Shown here: piece by piece, positions 1 through 8,430 of the stretch
Numbering within the stretch: the stretch's first letter is position 1
Layout: every line of letters starts with the position of its first letter
Assembly: GCA_036406595.1 (NCBI GenBank)
Contig: DASXAR010000074.1
Location: 1 to 64,000, forward strand
Direction: 5' to 3'
Origin: VRUE01 sp036406595
GTDB taxonomy: Bacteria; Actinomycetota; Thermoleophilia; Solirubrobacterales; 70-9
DNA: 64,000 nt
Translations under genes and position numbers: made by a program
Notes under the pieces: generated by a model
Database searches by the model: none
The model's input: only the letters and a program-made list of their open reading frames with translations
Told to the model about the DNA's origin: nothing

Positions 1-144
1 GTCCCGCTGCTGCTGAACGCGGTCGCGAGCGGGTCGCCGGCTCCCCGTGCCGCGCGGCGACCGCTGGAGTGCATCGGCCCGGCGCCCCGCGTTCGGCGCC
101 CGCCAGGTGGCGCCGACTGGATCGCTCGCGAACGCCTCTGCTAG
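1..144 (+). CDS. possible C-terminal tail of a gene entering from the left
   Basis: The first plus-strand frame stays open for 47 codons from the window edge to a TAG at 142-144, ending just before the convergent acidic-protein gene. I do not recognise the peptide, which is Pro/Arg/Ala-rich. At this base composition an open run of this length is not strong evidence. An 8-bp inverted repeat (GGTCGCCG at 32-39, CGGCGACC at 55-62) lies inside it, which would also suit non-coding DNA. Confidence 0.2.
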   Translation, partial: VPLLLNAVASGSPAPRAARRPLECIGPAPRVRRPPGGADWIARERLC

Positions 145-159
145 GCGACGTAACCCCGG

Positions 160-951
160 TCAGTCGTCGAAATCGAAGTCCTTGGGAGGCTTCTGCTCGA
201 ACCAGAGCTCGTCGTCCTCGGGCGACTCCTCTAGGAAGTCCGGCGTGTCGTCGAGCACGTCCTCCTCCCCGTGGCCGGACGAGGTCGGTTCGGCGCCCTC
301 GGCCTGCGCCGCGGAAGACATTTCGTCCTCCTCCTCGTCCTCGAGACTCTCCGCGCCCTCGGGCTCCTCGTATTCCTCCTCGGGCTCGGCCTCCTCCTCG
401 AGCGGAGCCTCCAGCGCCTGGTCGAGCTCGTCGGAGAGGCGCTGCTCGCTCCAGAAATCCTCGTCCTCGTCCTCGTCCTCCTCGGAGAGCACCTCGGCGG
501 CGGCCTCCTCGCCTCCGGAGAACTCCTCCTCGACGTCGTACATCTCGGTCGGCTGCGCGGCGATCGCCTGCCGCTCCTCGGTCGAGGGGCCGGCCTCCAC
601 CTCGGGCTGCACCGCCTCATGTTCGCCCGCCGGCTGCTCCTCCTCGACCGGCTCGGGCGCCTCCTGCAGATCGGCGATGCGAGCGTCAGGCTCGCGCCGC
701 GTGGCCGGCTCGACGTCCGCCAAAGCCCCGGCGGGCTCCTGCGTGGCATCGGCGATCTCAGCCTCTCCCTCCGGCTGGGCCATGAACTGCGTGGGCGCCT
801 CCGTCTCAGCCTCGCCGCCCGACGGCTCGCCGCCCGGCCGCTCTGGAGAGCCGAATGCCTCGTCCTCGAGCTGCTTCAGCTCGGAGTCGTCCGCACCGTG
901 CTGGCGCTTCAGCTCAAGATGCTCGCGGATTGCCTCGTCGAGAATGCCCAT
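160..951 (-). CDS. highly acidic conserved hypothetical protein
   Basis: The 263-residue product starts MGILDEAIREHLELKRQHGA, a helical, normally charged head of about 35 residues. The rest is low-complexity, dominated by Glu, Asp, Pro and Ala with runs such as EEEEAEPEEEYEE and EDEDEDEDF, and ends in DFDFDD. There is no signal peptide or membrane segment, so it is probably a cytoplasmic, largely disordered polyanion. I recall similar short-head plus acidic-tail proteins only from Thermoleophilia-type genomes (recollection, not a search). The head could bind a partner and the tail could tune charge, but no function can be assigned. The Glu codons are nearly all GAG, giving repetitive CTC-rich DNA that opens long Ser-rich and Arg-rich false frames on both strands. 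Confidence 0.8.
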   Translation of the reverse strand: MGILDEAIREHLELKRQHGADDSELKQLEDEAFGSPERPGGEPSGGEAETEAPTQFMAQPEGEAEIADATQEPAGALADVEPATRREPDARIADLQEAPEPVEEEQPAGEHEAVQPEVEAGPSTEERQAIAAQPTEMYDVEEEFSGGEEAAAEVLSEEDEDEDEDFWSEQRLSDELDQALEAPLEEEAEPEEEYEEPEGAESLEDEEEDEMSSAAQAEGAEPTSSGHGEEDVLDDTPDFLEESPEDDELWFEQKPPKDFDFDD

Positions 952-1037
952 GCTGATCCCCGGGGAAGCTAAAGACTATGCGGTTATCCTTGCGTCTGCG
1001 AAGGACTTGGGACGATCCTCCCAGTCCCATTGCCCGC

Positions 1038-1110
1038 GGGGCTATAGCTCAGTTGGAAGAGCGCCTGGATCGCACCCAGGAGGTCGCCGGTTCGAGTCCG
1101 GCTAGCTCCA
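1038..1110 (+). tRNA. tRNA-Ala (anticodon CGC)
   Basis: The 73-nt cloverleaf has acceptor arms GGGGCTA/TAGCTCC with the G3:U70 wobble that identifies alanine tRNAs. The D-arm contains AGCTCAGTTGG. The anticodon stem CCTGG/CCAGG encloses loop ATCGCAC, giving anticodon CGC for GCG codons. The T-arm is CCGG-TTCGAGT-CCGG. The discriminator is A at 1110 and CCA is not encoded. GCG is a heavily used Ala codon in this GC-rich genome. Confidence 0.95.
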
Positions 1111-1120
1111 TGCGCAGCAA

Positions 1121-1138
1121 CCCCGGCAAAGCCCGGGG
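1121..1138 (+). terminator. hairpin after tRNA-Ala
   Basis: CCCCGG and CCGGGG can form a 6-bp GC stem around a CAAAGC loop, 10 nt after the tRNA 3' end. It is followed by TCTTAT, a weak T stretch. It probably ends or trims the tRNA transcript before the next gene, whose ribosome site AAGGAG starts near 1155. Confidence 0.45.
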
Positions 1139-1167
1139 CCTCTTATCCCGGCCCGGAAGGAGATGCG

Positions 1168-1905
1168 ATGGCCGAGCACAGGATTGGTACGCGCGAGGAA
1201 TGGGAGGAGGCGCGAGAGGGTCTCGCGCGGCTCGAGCGGGAGCAGGCCGAGCGGAACGAAGAGATCAGGCAGAGGCGGCGCGACCTCCCCTGGGTGCCCG
1301 TGGAGAAGGAATACGAGTTCGAGACCGAGCAGGGCACGAAGACCCTAGCCGAGCTATTCGAAGGGCGCTCGCAGCTCCTCGCCTACAACGTCATGTTCGG
1401 GCCCGATTACGAGCTCGGCGCCTGCCCCGGATGCACCAACCTTGCCGACGGCCTCGAGGGCTCGCTGATCCACATGCAGCACCGCGACGTGACGCTGATC
1501 TGCTTCTCGCGGGCGCCGATCGACCGGCTTGCCGCCTACAGGCGGCGGATGGGCTGGCAGTTCCCGTACATCTCGACCTACGGCAGCGAGTTCCCCTTCG
1601 ACTTCGGGCTCGCCCTGACTCCCGAGCAGGCGGAAGAGGTCCCGGAGATCCAGGAATTGATCGCCGACCCGCCGGGATGGCTGGAGGAGTGGTCCGGGCA
1701 GGTCGGCGCGGAGCTCAAGGACGGCCTCCGCGAGGCCCCGAGCTGGATCGCCTTCGCCCGCGAGGACGGCACCGTCTACCACACCTACACCGTGACGGCG
1801 CCCGACCCGTTCGTCGCCCCCTATTACAACTTCCTGCTCGAGCGGACGCCGCGGCCGGGACCGGCCGAGCCGCGGGCCTGGCGCAAGGACGAATATCCGC
1901 ACTAG
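1168..1905 (+). CDS. DUF899 family thioredoxin-like protein
   Basis: The 245-residue protein has the DUF899 layout: a charged N-terminal helix, the LPWVPVEKEY segment, then a thioredoxin-like core with YNVMFG and the CPGC motif (Cys86, Cys89). The C-terminal half holds GTVYHTYT and PYYNFLLERTP. The family is predicted to be a cytoplasmic thioredoxin-fold protein of unknown reaction, and the CxxC pair suggests a redox role. The start is the ATG after a strong AAGGAG. It converges with the YjbR-like gene, and their stop codons overlap by 4 bases. Confidence 0.85.
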   Translation: MAEHRIGTREEWEEAREGLARLEREQAERNEEIRQRRRDLPWVPVEKEYEFETEQGTKTLAELFEGRSQLLAYNVMFGPDYELGACPGCTNLADGLEGSLIHMQHRDVTLICFSRAPIDRLAAYRRRMGWQFPYISTYGSEFPFDFGLALTPEQAEEVPEIQELIADPPGWLEEWSGQVGAELKDGLREAPSWIAFAREDGTVYHTYTVTAPDPFVAPYYNFLLERTPRPGPAEPRAWRKDEYPH

Positions 1906-2270
1906 GAGGTGTCGCCGCGCCAGCCGAGAGCGTGGCGCTGCGCTGCGGGGAGCCTGCTGACGACCAGGTCGTAGGAGTCCTCGATCAAGTCGCGGACCGC
2001 GTCGTCGGCGAGTGAGCCGTCGATGATCACGGTGTTCCAGTGACGCTTGTTGAGGTGGTATCCGGGAATCACCGCCTCGTGCGCCGCGCGCAGCGCCGCG
2101 GCGAGCTGTGGATCGCACTTGAGGCTGACCCGAAGCGACTCGGCGTCGAGCTGGGAGAGTGCGAACATCTTTCCGCCGACCTTGAACACGGAGGTCCGGG
2201 GGCCGAAGGGAAACGTCTCCTCTGCTCCGTTGAACGAGAGGCAGTGATCGTGAAGCTCGGTGGCGTTCAT
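1902..2270 (-). CDS. MmcQ/YjbR family protein
   Basis: The 122-residue protein matches the MmcQ/YjbR fold: an N-terminal LSFNGAEETFPFG segment, KVGGKMFAL and LKCDPQLA beta strands, and the conserved PGYHLNKRHWNTV block. The fold resembles CyaY/double-wing DNA-binding domains, and members are called DNA-binding, but the biochemical role is unproven. It is full length. The DCC-family gene ends only 3 bases upstream of its start codon, so the two are probably co-transcribed on the minus strand. Confidence 0.85.
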   Translation of the reverse strand: MNATELHDHCLSFNGAEETFPFGPRTSVFKVGGKMFALSQLDAESLRVSLKCDPQLAAALRAAHEAVIPGYHLNKRHWNTVIIDGSLADDAVRDLIEDSYDLVVSRLPAAQRHALGWRGDTS

Positions 2271-2273
2271 CGC

Positions 2274-2645
2274 CTAGCGCCTGCAGGCCGGCTGGCCGCC
2301 CGGAAGCCGATGGCGATTGGCCGCGACCAGGCGGTAGCCCCAGGCGGCGAGCGGCGAGATTCCCGGCAGGACCAGCAGCCGGCCGATCGGCCGCCAGATC
2401 GGTCCGCCGTCGCGAAAGAGGGCGGCGACCGCCTCGTGGCCGGAGCGGACCGTTCCGTCCTCCTCGACCCATTGCACTGCCTCGCTCGCGTCCTCCTCGG
2501 TCACCCCCAGCCCCTCCAGGTCGGCGAGCTGCCAGGCGACGATCTCGGCTTCGGGGTCGATCCTCCTCTGCGCGAGCCGCGCACAGGTCGTGCAGAAGCC
2601 GCAGTCGCCGTCGAAGAGAAGAACCGGGGCCCTGGCTTCTAGCAT
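2274..2645 (-). CDS. DCC family thiol-disulfide oxidoreductase (DUF393)
   Basis: The 123-residue protein begins MLEARAPVLLFDGDCGFC. The DxDCxxC signature (Cys15, Cys18) defines the DCC/DUF393 family of small thioredoxin-like proteins. The C-terminal part has the usual GHEAVAALFR and LPGISPLAAWGYRLVAANRHRLP segment, a probable membrane-skimming helix. I chose the internal ATG at 2645 because the family motif starts directly after it; the longer frame to 3017 runs into the divergent gene. The redox activity is inferred from the family. The divergent DUF2867-type gene starts 10 bp away. Confidence 0.85.
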   Translation of the reverse strand: MLEARAPVLLFDGDCGFCTTCARLAQRRIDPEAEIVAWQLADLEGLGVTEEDASEAVQWVEEDGTVRSGHEAVAALFRDGGPIWRPIGRLLVLPGISPLAAWGYRLVAANRHRLPGGQPACRR

Positions 2646-2655
2646 TCTCCATACG

Positions 2656-3303
2656 ATGGCGTATGGATCAGAAGATGGCCGGATCTCCAACTCGGAGCAC
2701 GAACGCCGCGACTGGCGGATCCGCGAGATCGTGCCGGACTTCATCCTCGAGGACGTCTGGGCTCTGCCCGCGCGTGGCGACATCGAGGATTTCCCGCGGC
2801 TGCTTGAGATGGCGGTCGCCATGGATCCTGCCCGTGCCGACTCCGGCGCCGTGCGATTCCTCTGGCAGCTGCGCGACCGCCTCGGCAGGTGGTTCGGGCT
2901 CGGCAGGATCGCCGTTCCGACCGGCGGCCGCTCGGCCGACCGGACGGGCCGGCTCCCGATTCCGGGGACCACCGAGACCTCGCTGACCGAGCGGCTGCCG
3001 GACGACCTGCGCGGCACGGGCGCCGACCTGGACTTCGGATCCCTTCCCTTTGCCCCGCTCTACCGCACCGACGTCGAGGCGGCCGCCGAGATCTCGAACC
3101 AGACCGTGCACGGAGTCGCGCACTTCGCCTGGGTCGATCAGGGAGAGGGCCTCTATCAGGGGCAGATGGCCGTCTATGTCAAGCCGCGCGGCCTGTTCGG
3201 CCAGGGATATATGGCGCTGATCAAGCCGTTCCGCTACCTGATCGTCTATCCGGCGCTGATGCGCCAGTTCGAGCGGGTGTGGGCCGAGCGTCGCCGGACC
3301 TGA
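2656..3303 (+). CDS. DUF2867 family protein
   Basis: The 215-residue protein has the DUF2867 core: PDFILEDVWALPARGDIEDFPRL near the N-terminus, then FLWQLRDRLGRWFGL, TSLTERLPDDLRGT, and a lipocalin-like C-terminal half with NQTVHGVAHFAWVDQ and a QGYMALIKPFRYLIVYPALM stretch. Homologous domains occur at the C-terminus of short-chain NAD-binding epimerase-like proteins; function is unknown. The start is the ATG at 2656, divergent from the DCC gene, rather than the earlier in-frame codon that would overlap it. Confidence 0.8.
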   Translation: MAYGSEDGRISNSEHERRDWRIREIVPDFILEDVWALPARGDIEDFPRLLEMAVAMDPARADSGAVRFLWQLRDRLGRWFGLGRIAVPTGGRSADRTGRLPIPGTTETSLTERLPDDLRGTGADLDFGSLPFAPLYRTDVEAAAEISNQTVHGVAHFAWVDQGEGLYQGQMAVYVKPRGLFGQGYMALIKPFRYLIVYPALMRQFERVWAERRRT

Positions 3304-3363
3304 CCTCCCACGTCCGCAGCACCACGGCGGCCTGCGCATCCCGCGGTACAGTCGCAGTGAGGG

Positions 3364-4698
3364 ATGGAACGGGAGACTCGCTACGCGCGCTCCGAGGACG
3401 GCACCAGCATCGCCTACCAGGTTCACGGCGAGGGTCCGCTGGATCTGGTCTTCGTGCCGGGTTTCGTCTCGCACGTCGAGCTCGTCTGGGAACAACCGGC
3501 GTTCGCCCGGTTTCTCCGCCGGATCGCGTCCTTCTCCCGGCTCGTCGTCTTCGACAAGCGTGGCCAGGGGCTCTCCGACCGCCTCGGGCGGCCGCCGACC
3601 CTCGAGGAGACGATGGACGACCTGCGTGCCGTGATGGACGCGACGGAATGGGAGCGGGCCGCCGTCTTCGGCATCTCCGAGGGCGGCCCGATGTCGGCGC
3701 TCTTCGCGGCCACCTACCCGGATCGGGTCTCCTCGCTCGTCCTCTACGGAACCTACGCCCGCATGGTGAGGGCCCCGGACTTTCCCGAGGGCATCTCAGA
3801 GAGAACTCTCGACCGGTGGGGAGCGATGGTGAGGGAGCAATGGGGCGGTGCGGTGGGGATCGACCTGTGGGCGCCGAGCGCCGTCGACGACCCGGAGTTC
3901 GAAGCGGGCTGGGCAAGGCTGCTGCGCCAGGGGACCAGCCCCGCGGGTGCGATCCAGCTGATGGACCTCTACAGGGAAATGGACGTCCGCCCCGCCCTTG
4001 ATGCGATCAGCGCCCCCACTCTCGTCCTCCACCGCGCCGAGGACCGCATCGTGCCGGCGCGCCAGGGCCGCTACATCGCGGACCGGATCCCGAGCGCCCG
4101 CTACGTCGAGCTTCCCGGCCCCGACCACCTTCCGATCGTCGGCGACCAGGACGCCCTCCTCGACGAGGTCGAGGAGTTCCTCGTCGGTAGCCGCCGCGGC
4201 ACGGATGCCGAGCGAGCGCTGGCGACGATCCTCTTCACCGACATCGTCGGCTCCACCGAGACTGCGGCCCGACTCGGCGACCGCCGCTGGCGCGACCTGC
4301 TCGAGCGCCACGACGCGGCGGTGCGCCGCCAGCTCGCCCTGCACAGGGGCCGCGAGGTGAAGACGATCGGCGACGGATTCCTCGCCGTCTTCGACGGGCC
4401 GGCGCGCGCGATCCGCTGCGCGGTGGCGATCCGCAACGAGCTCGCCGGGATCGGGATCGAGGTGCGAGCGGGCATCCACACCGGAGAGGTCGAACTGATC
4501 GGCGAGGACGTCAGCGGGATGGCCGTCAACATCGGAGCGCGGGTGGGCGCTCTCGCCTCGGGCGGGGAAGTCCTGGTCTCGAGCACGGTGAAAGAGCTCG
4601 TCGTCGGCTCGGGAATCGAGTTCGAGGAGCGCGGGACGCACCGGCTGAAGGGCGCCCCGGACGAATGGCGGCTCTACGCCGTCGCCCAGCCGGGCTGA
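3364..4698 (+). CDS. alpha/beta hydrolase fused to class III nucleotidyl cyclase
   Basis: The 444-residue protein has two parts. Residues ~1-270 are an alpha/beta hydrolase with nucleophile elbow GISEGG (Ser105), an oxyanion region near VPGF and a late GPDHLP histidine. Residues ~280-440 are a class III adenylate/guanylate cyclase domain with metal-binding FTDIVGST and KTIGDGFLAVF, plus VNIGAR holding the transition-state Asn and Arg. All core cyclase residues appear present, so it may make cyclic nucleotide in response to a ligand bound or cleaved by the hydrolase part. There is no membrane segment. A second copy of this architecture lies at 18141-19493. Whether the product is cAMP or cGMP cannot be told; Lys in KTIGDGF favours ATP. 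Confidence 0.9.
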   Translation: MERETRYARSEDGTSIAYQVHGEGPLDLVFVPGFVSHVELVWEQPAFARFLRRIASFSRLVVFDKRGQGLSDRLGRPPTLEETMDDLRAVMDATEWERAAVFGISEGGPMSALFAATYPDRVSSLVLYGTYARMVRAPDFPEGISERTLDRWGAMVREQWGGAVGIDLWAPSAVDDPEFEAGWARLLRQGTSPAGAIQLMDLYREMDVRPALDAISAPTLVLHRAEDRIVPARQGRYIADRIPSARYVELPGPDHLPIVGDQDALLDEVEEFLVGSRRGTDAERALATILFTDIVGSTETAARLGDRRWRDLLERHDAAVRRQLALHRGREVKTIGDGFLAVFDGPARAIRCAVAIRNELAGIGIEVRAGIHTGEVELIGEDVSGMAVNIGARVGALASGGEVLVSSTVKELVVGSGIEFEERGTHRLKGAPDEWRLYAVAQPG

Positions 4699-4810
4699 CC
4701 GCGGCGTGGTGGCAAGCCCTCTGACCTTCCGTCCAGCCGACCCGGGAGGCTTCAGCCAAGCTGCCCTCCTGCCGAAGATGATGGGAGGGCTCGGAGGGCC
4801 CGACCGATAA

Positions 4811-6421
4811 ATGGCCATACCTCCGTCCACAGTCAGCGCGGTCAAGCGCAGGCGGCACCGTCCCCGCCGCCGGCGTCGGCATGTCTGGAGGGACAAGCAC
4901 TACCGGTGGGTGCCGGACGGCAACGGCGGCTGGGTCGTCGAAGCCTACCTCTTCAGGCACAAGCACAAACCGCCCCGGCACCACTACCGCGGGCCGGGCC
5001 CGAGGCCGGCGGGCCGATCCGGCTCAGCCCCGGTCAGCGCCCCTGCTCCCGTTCCGCCGCCCCAGGGCGACCCGCGACCGGCCGGCACGTATCAGGGCCC
5101 GTTCGGAGCGGCACAGGCAACCCGCCTCCTCGACCGCGCCGGCTTCGGCCCGGTGCACGGCCAGGCCGAGCAGCTCGCCGGCCTCGGCCTGCTCGGAGCG
5201 GTGCAGTCGCTCACCCGCCCGGTCGGCCCGGCGATACTGAGCGGCCCGCCGCCGGTCGACGACGACGGCGTCCCGATCGCCCCGGCCGACGCATGGGGAC
5301 ATGACCACCTCTGGTGGCTCGACCGCATGATCCGCACCAACCAGCCGCTGGTCGAGCGGATGGCGCTTGTCCTACACGACTGGTTCGCGACCTCGAACGC
5401 CTCCGTCTCGAGGCAGCAGCAGATGATCGACCAGTCGAACCTCTTCCGTGCCAACTGCTTCGGCTCGTTCCTCGACCTCTTCAGGAAGGTGACGGTCGAC
5501 CCGGCGATGCTGCAGTGGCTGAACGGAAACGAAAACACCAAGTCCGCGCCGAACGAGAACTACGGCCGCGAGATGATGGAGCTGTTCTCGCTGGGCGCCG
5601 ACCGCGGCGCCTATACCGAGGAGGACATTCGCGAACAGGCACGGGCGCTGACCGGCTGGCGCAACAGCTGGTCGGAAGAGCTCGGCGCCTACGACTTCCG
5701 CTTCGACCCGAAACGGCACGACACCGGGCAGAAGACGGTATTCGGCCAGACCGGCGACTGGGACTGGGAAGACGCCTGCCGGCTCTGCGTCGAGAACCCG
5801 CTGCACCCCTCGTTCTTCGTCGGCAAGCTCTGGAGCTACTTCGTCGCCGAACCCCCCTCGGAAGCGACCGAGACCGCGCTGATCGAAACGTACCGATCCT
5901 CGGGCTGGCAGATCCGACCGGTCCTCGAGGCGATCCTCACCGCGCCCGAGCTCTACGAAGGGCCCCCGATGGTGAAGCCGCCGGTCGTCCAGCTGGCCGG
6001 AATGCTGCGGAGGCTCGGCCGCCACATCGACACCGAGGCCTGGAGCTGGCTCTGCGACCAGGCCGGACAGCTCCTCTTCTGGCCCCCGAACGTGTCCGGG
6101 TGGGACGACCGCCGCTGGCTCGACACATCGACCATGCGGGCTCGCTGGAACCTCGCCTACTACGCCCTCGACGAGGTCCTGGTCGATGCCTGGAACGATT
6201 CCTACAGCGAGACCGAGACCGCCGAGGAAGCGCTGGCGAGGGCGCTCGGCTCGTGGGGCTCGCCATCGCTGCGTGAGGAACACCGGGCCGAGCTGCTGGA
6301 CTTCGCCCACCGGGCCGAATCGCTGGTCGTCGCCGACTGGCAGAACGGCCCCTACCGAGCGATGCGCCAGAACGCGCTGCTTCAGCTGATCGGCATAAGC
6401 CCCGACCTGATACTCCAATGA
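4811..6421 (+). CDS. DUF1800 family protein
   Basis: The 536-residue protein has the DUF1800 hallmarks: AQATRLLDRAGFGP, RMALVLHDWFATSN, MLQWLNGNENTKSAPNENYGREMMELFSLG, DIREQARALTGW and FWPPNVSGW. Family members usually travel with a DUF1501 protein, and both are of unknown function. The first ~85 residues are unusual: a very basic Arg/His/Lys stretch with RHVWRDKHYRW, KHKHKPPRHH, then a Pro/Ala linker. No classical signal peptide is visible. The downstream partner carries a Tat signal, so this protein might be co-exported with it (inference). ATGA overlap couples it to the DUF1501 gene. Confidence 0.88.
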   Translation: MAIPPSTVSAVKRRRHRPRRRRRHVWRDKHYRWVPDGNGGWVVEAYLFRHKHKPPRHHYRGPGPRPAGRSGSAPVSAPAPVPPPQGDPRPAGTYQGPFGAAQATRLLDRAGFGPVHGQAEQLAGLGLLGAVQSLTRPVGPAILSGPPPVDDDGVPIAPADAWGHDHLWWLDRMIRTNQPLVERMALVLHDWFATSNASVSRQQQMIDQSNLFRANCFGSFLDLFRKVTVDPAMLQWLNGNENTKSAPNENYGREMMELFSLGADRGAYTEEDIREQARALTGWRNSWSEELGAYDFRFDPKRHDTGQKTVFGQTGDWDWEDACRLCVENPLHPSFFVGKLWSYFVAEPPSEATETALIETYRSSGWQIRPVLEAILTAPELYEGPPMVKPPVVQLAGMLRRLGRHIDTEAWSWLCDQAGQLLFWPPNVSGWDDRRWLDTSTMRARWNLAYYALDEVLVDAWNDSYSETETAEEALARALGSWGSPSLREEHRAELLDFAHRAESLVVADWQNGPYRAMRQNALLQLIGISPDLILQ

Positions 6422-7782
6422 GCACGGGCCACGGTCACAACTGCTGCAGCGACTACACGCGATCCGAGCTGCTGCGCTCCGCGGCGGCGGAGGCGGGCAG
6501 GGGGCTGCCGGTGATCGAGCCGGGGATGCCCGAGCCCGCCGGGACCGGCCTCTCGCGGCGTCGGTTCCTCTCCTGGAGCGCCGGCCTCGCGCTGGCCGTC
6601 TACGGCGCCTCGAAGATTCCACTTGCCGCCTTCGAGGAGGGCATCGCCCAGGCCGCCCAGGGCGACAAGATCCTTGTCTCGGTCTTCTTCGACGGGGGGA
6701 TCGACTCCCTCAGCGTGCTTGCGCCCGTCGGCGATCCCCGATACCAGCAGCTGCGGCCGAACCTGGCCCTTGTCCCGGGCGCCGGGACGCCGTTCAGCGA
6801 GGACGAAACGCTTCAGTGGCATCCCGCCGCGGCCGCGCTGGCGACGCTGCACGGCGAGGGGAAGGTGAGCACCTTTCCGGCGATCGGATACGAACATCCC
6901 GACCAGTCGCACTTCACCTCGCGCCATTACTACGAGATCGGAGAGCTCGAGGTCGGCTTCCGCACCGGGTGGCTCGGCCGCTACATCGACATCGTCGGAG
7001 GCGACGACAACCCCCTGCAGGGGCTCTCGATGGACGGCTCTCTCTCGCCGATGATCGCCACCGCCGACCGGCCCGTGGCGGCGATCGACAGCGTCGACGG
7101 ATACGACCTCTGGTCGCCGGTCAGCGACCCCGTCTCCAACGAGATGTTTCAGAGCTTCGCCCGCTTCGGCTCGCTTCCCTCCGACTCGCCCGGCCTCGCC
7201 CAGGTGCGGCGGGCGACCGCCCAGACCGACAAGCTGCGGCAGGACCTCGGCGGGATCGGCGAATTCAGCAGCCCGGTCAGCTACCCAGACGACTGGTTCT
7301 CGCACAAGCTCGCCGGCCTCGCCGCCTTCATCGACGCCGGCCTGCCGATGCGCGTCGTGACGATCAGCGCAGCGGGCGGTTACGACACCCATGCCGGGCA
7401 GGCGGAAGACCTCGAACGGAACCTTCGCCAGACCTGCGAAGGGCTGCTCGCGTTCCAGCGCGACCTCGAGGCCCGCGGCCTCGCCGACCGCGTCCTGATC
7501 GAGATGTGGAGCGAGTTCGGGCGGCGTCCGGAGGAGAACGGCTCGCTGGGCACCGACCATGGCGCCGCGGGCTGCGCCTTCGTGATCGGCTCGAAAGCGC
7601 AGGGCGAGATGGTCGGCGAATTCCCCGGCCTCGCCACGCTCGACCCGGACGACAACCTGCGCTCGACGAGCGACTTCCGGGCGATGTACTGCTCGCTGCT
7701 CGAGCAGTGGCTGGGGCAGGACGCCGGACCGATCATCCCCGGCGCCTCGGGCTTCCCCCGCCCCACCCTGGTGAAGGCGTGA
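6418..7782 (+). CDS. DUF1501 family protein with Tat signal
   Basis: The 454-residue protein carries a twin-arginine signal near residue 44 (SRRRFLSW followed by a hydrophobic stretch and AAQGDK), so it should be exported folded. The mature part matches DUF1501, an alkaline-phosphatase/sulfatase-superfamily fold: VFFDGGIDSLSVLAP, the SHFTSRHYYEIG block, GGYDTHAGQ, and a C-terminal EFGRRPEENGSLGTDHGAAG. The substrate is unknown. It overlaps the DUF1800 stop by 4 bases and the cupredoxin gene by 4 bases (GTGA), so all three products are made together. Confidence 0.9.
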   Translation: MSTGHGHNCCSDYTRSELLRSAAAEAGRGLPVIEPGMPEPAGTGLSRRRFLSWSAGLALAVYGASKIPLAAFEEGIAQAAQGDKILVSVFFDGGIDSLSVLAPVGDPRYQQLRPNLALVPGAGTPFSEDETLQWHPAAAALATLHGEGKVSTFPAIGYEHPDQSHFTSRHYYEIGELEVGFRTGWLGRYIDIVGGDDNPLQGLSMDGSLSPMIATADRPVAAIDSVDGYDLWSPVSDPVSNEMFQSFARFGSLPSDSPGLAQVRRATAQTDKLRQDLGGIGEFSSPVSYPDDWFSHKLAGLAAFIDAGLPMRVVTISAAGGYDTHAGQAEDLERNLRQTCEGLLAFQRDLEARGLADRVLIEMWSEFGRRPEENGSLGTDHGAAGCAFVIGSKAQGEMVGEFPGLATLDPDDNLRSTSDFRAMYCSLLEQWLGQDAGPIIPGASGFPRPTLVKA

Positions 7783-8351
7783 GGCGGACCGGCGCCGCGA
7801 TCCTGGCCGCGGCGCTCGCGATCACGATGACGCTCGCGCACGAGCCGCGCCGGCTGGCCGGCTCCCCGGCGGCAAGGGCGGCCAGCGCCTGCACGTGGAA
7901 GCGCCACTCGAAGCGGGTGGTCAGGCGCGTCAAACGGCACGGACGGGTGCGACGGGTGAGGCGCACCAGGCACTGGTGGACGTGCGTGGCGCCGCCGCCC
8001 CAGCCCTCCACCGCCGCGCCGGCGCCGGCGCCTCCCTCCGGAGGAGAGCCACAGCCGGAAATCGCACACCTCGGCGTCAAGTCGCAGGAGTGGACATACA
8101 CCCTCTCCCGCCCAGAGGTCCAGGCGGGTGAAGTGGCGGTCGAGCTCAACAATCAGGGAGAGGACCCGCACGACCTCAATCTCCTCCGCGAAGGCGATGA
8201 AGGGCCGCCGCTCAGCATCCCCGTCACCGCCTCGCTCCAGCGCACCACGAAGCGCTTCACGCTTCCCGCCGGAACCTACCGGCTCTGGTGCGACCTCCCC
8301 GAACACGACGAATTGGGTATGCACGCGACGCTCGTGGTCGGCGGCGGCTAA
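7779..8351 (+). CDS. exported cupredoxin-like blue copper protein
   Basis: The 190-residue protein starts at a GTG that overlaps the DUF1501 stop. The N-terminus (VRRTGAAILAAALAITMTLA) looks like a signal peptide. A Cys-flanked strongly basic segment follows (CTWKRH at one end, RHWWTC at the other), then a Pro/Ala linker and a ~95-residue cupredoxin domain. The type 1 copper ligands all appear present: His in PHDLN, Cys in WCDLPEH, the following His, and Met in GMHATL. It is probably an extracytoplasmic electron-transfer or copper-binding partner of DUF1800/DUF1501. Confidence 0.82.
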   Translation: MRRTGAAILAAALAITMTLAHEPRRLAGSPAARAASACTWKRHSKRVVRRVKRHGRVRRVRRTRHWWTCVAPPPQPSTAAPAPAPPSGGEPQPEIAHLGVKSQEWTYTLSRPEVQAGEVAVELNNQGEDPHDLNLLREGDEGPPLSIPVTASLQRTTKRFTLPAGTYRLWCDLPEHDELGMHATLVVGGG

Positions 8352-8430
8352 CCGGCCGGCCTCCGAAAAGGTCCTCCGGCGCCTCGCCATGAGAAGCTCG
8401 GCGGCACCAACCTGACCAAAGGAGGACAGA

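Noticed and set aside
47..1105. Ser-rich 352-codon plus-strand frame
   Set aside because: Poly-Ser arises from reading the GAG/GAC-rich acidic-protein gene backwards (CTC/TCC runs). It also runs through the tRNA-Ala gene.
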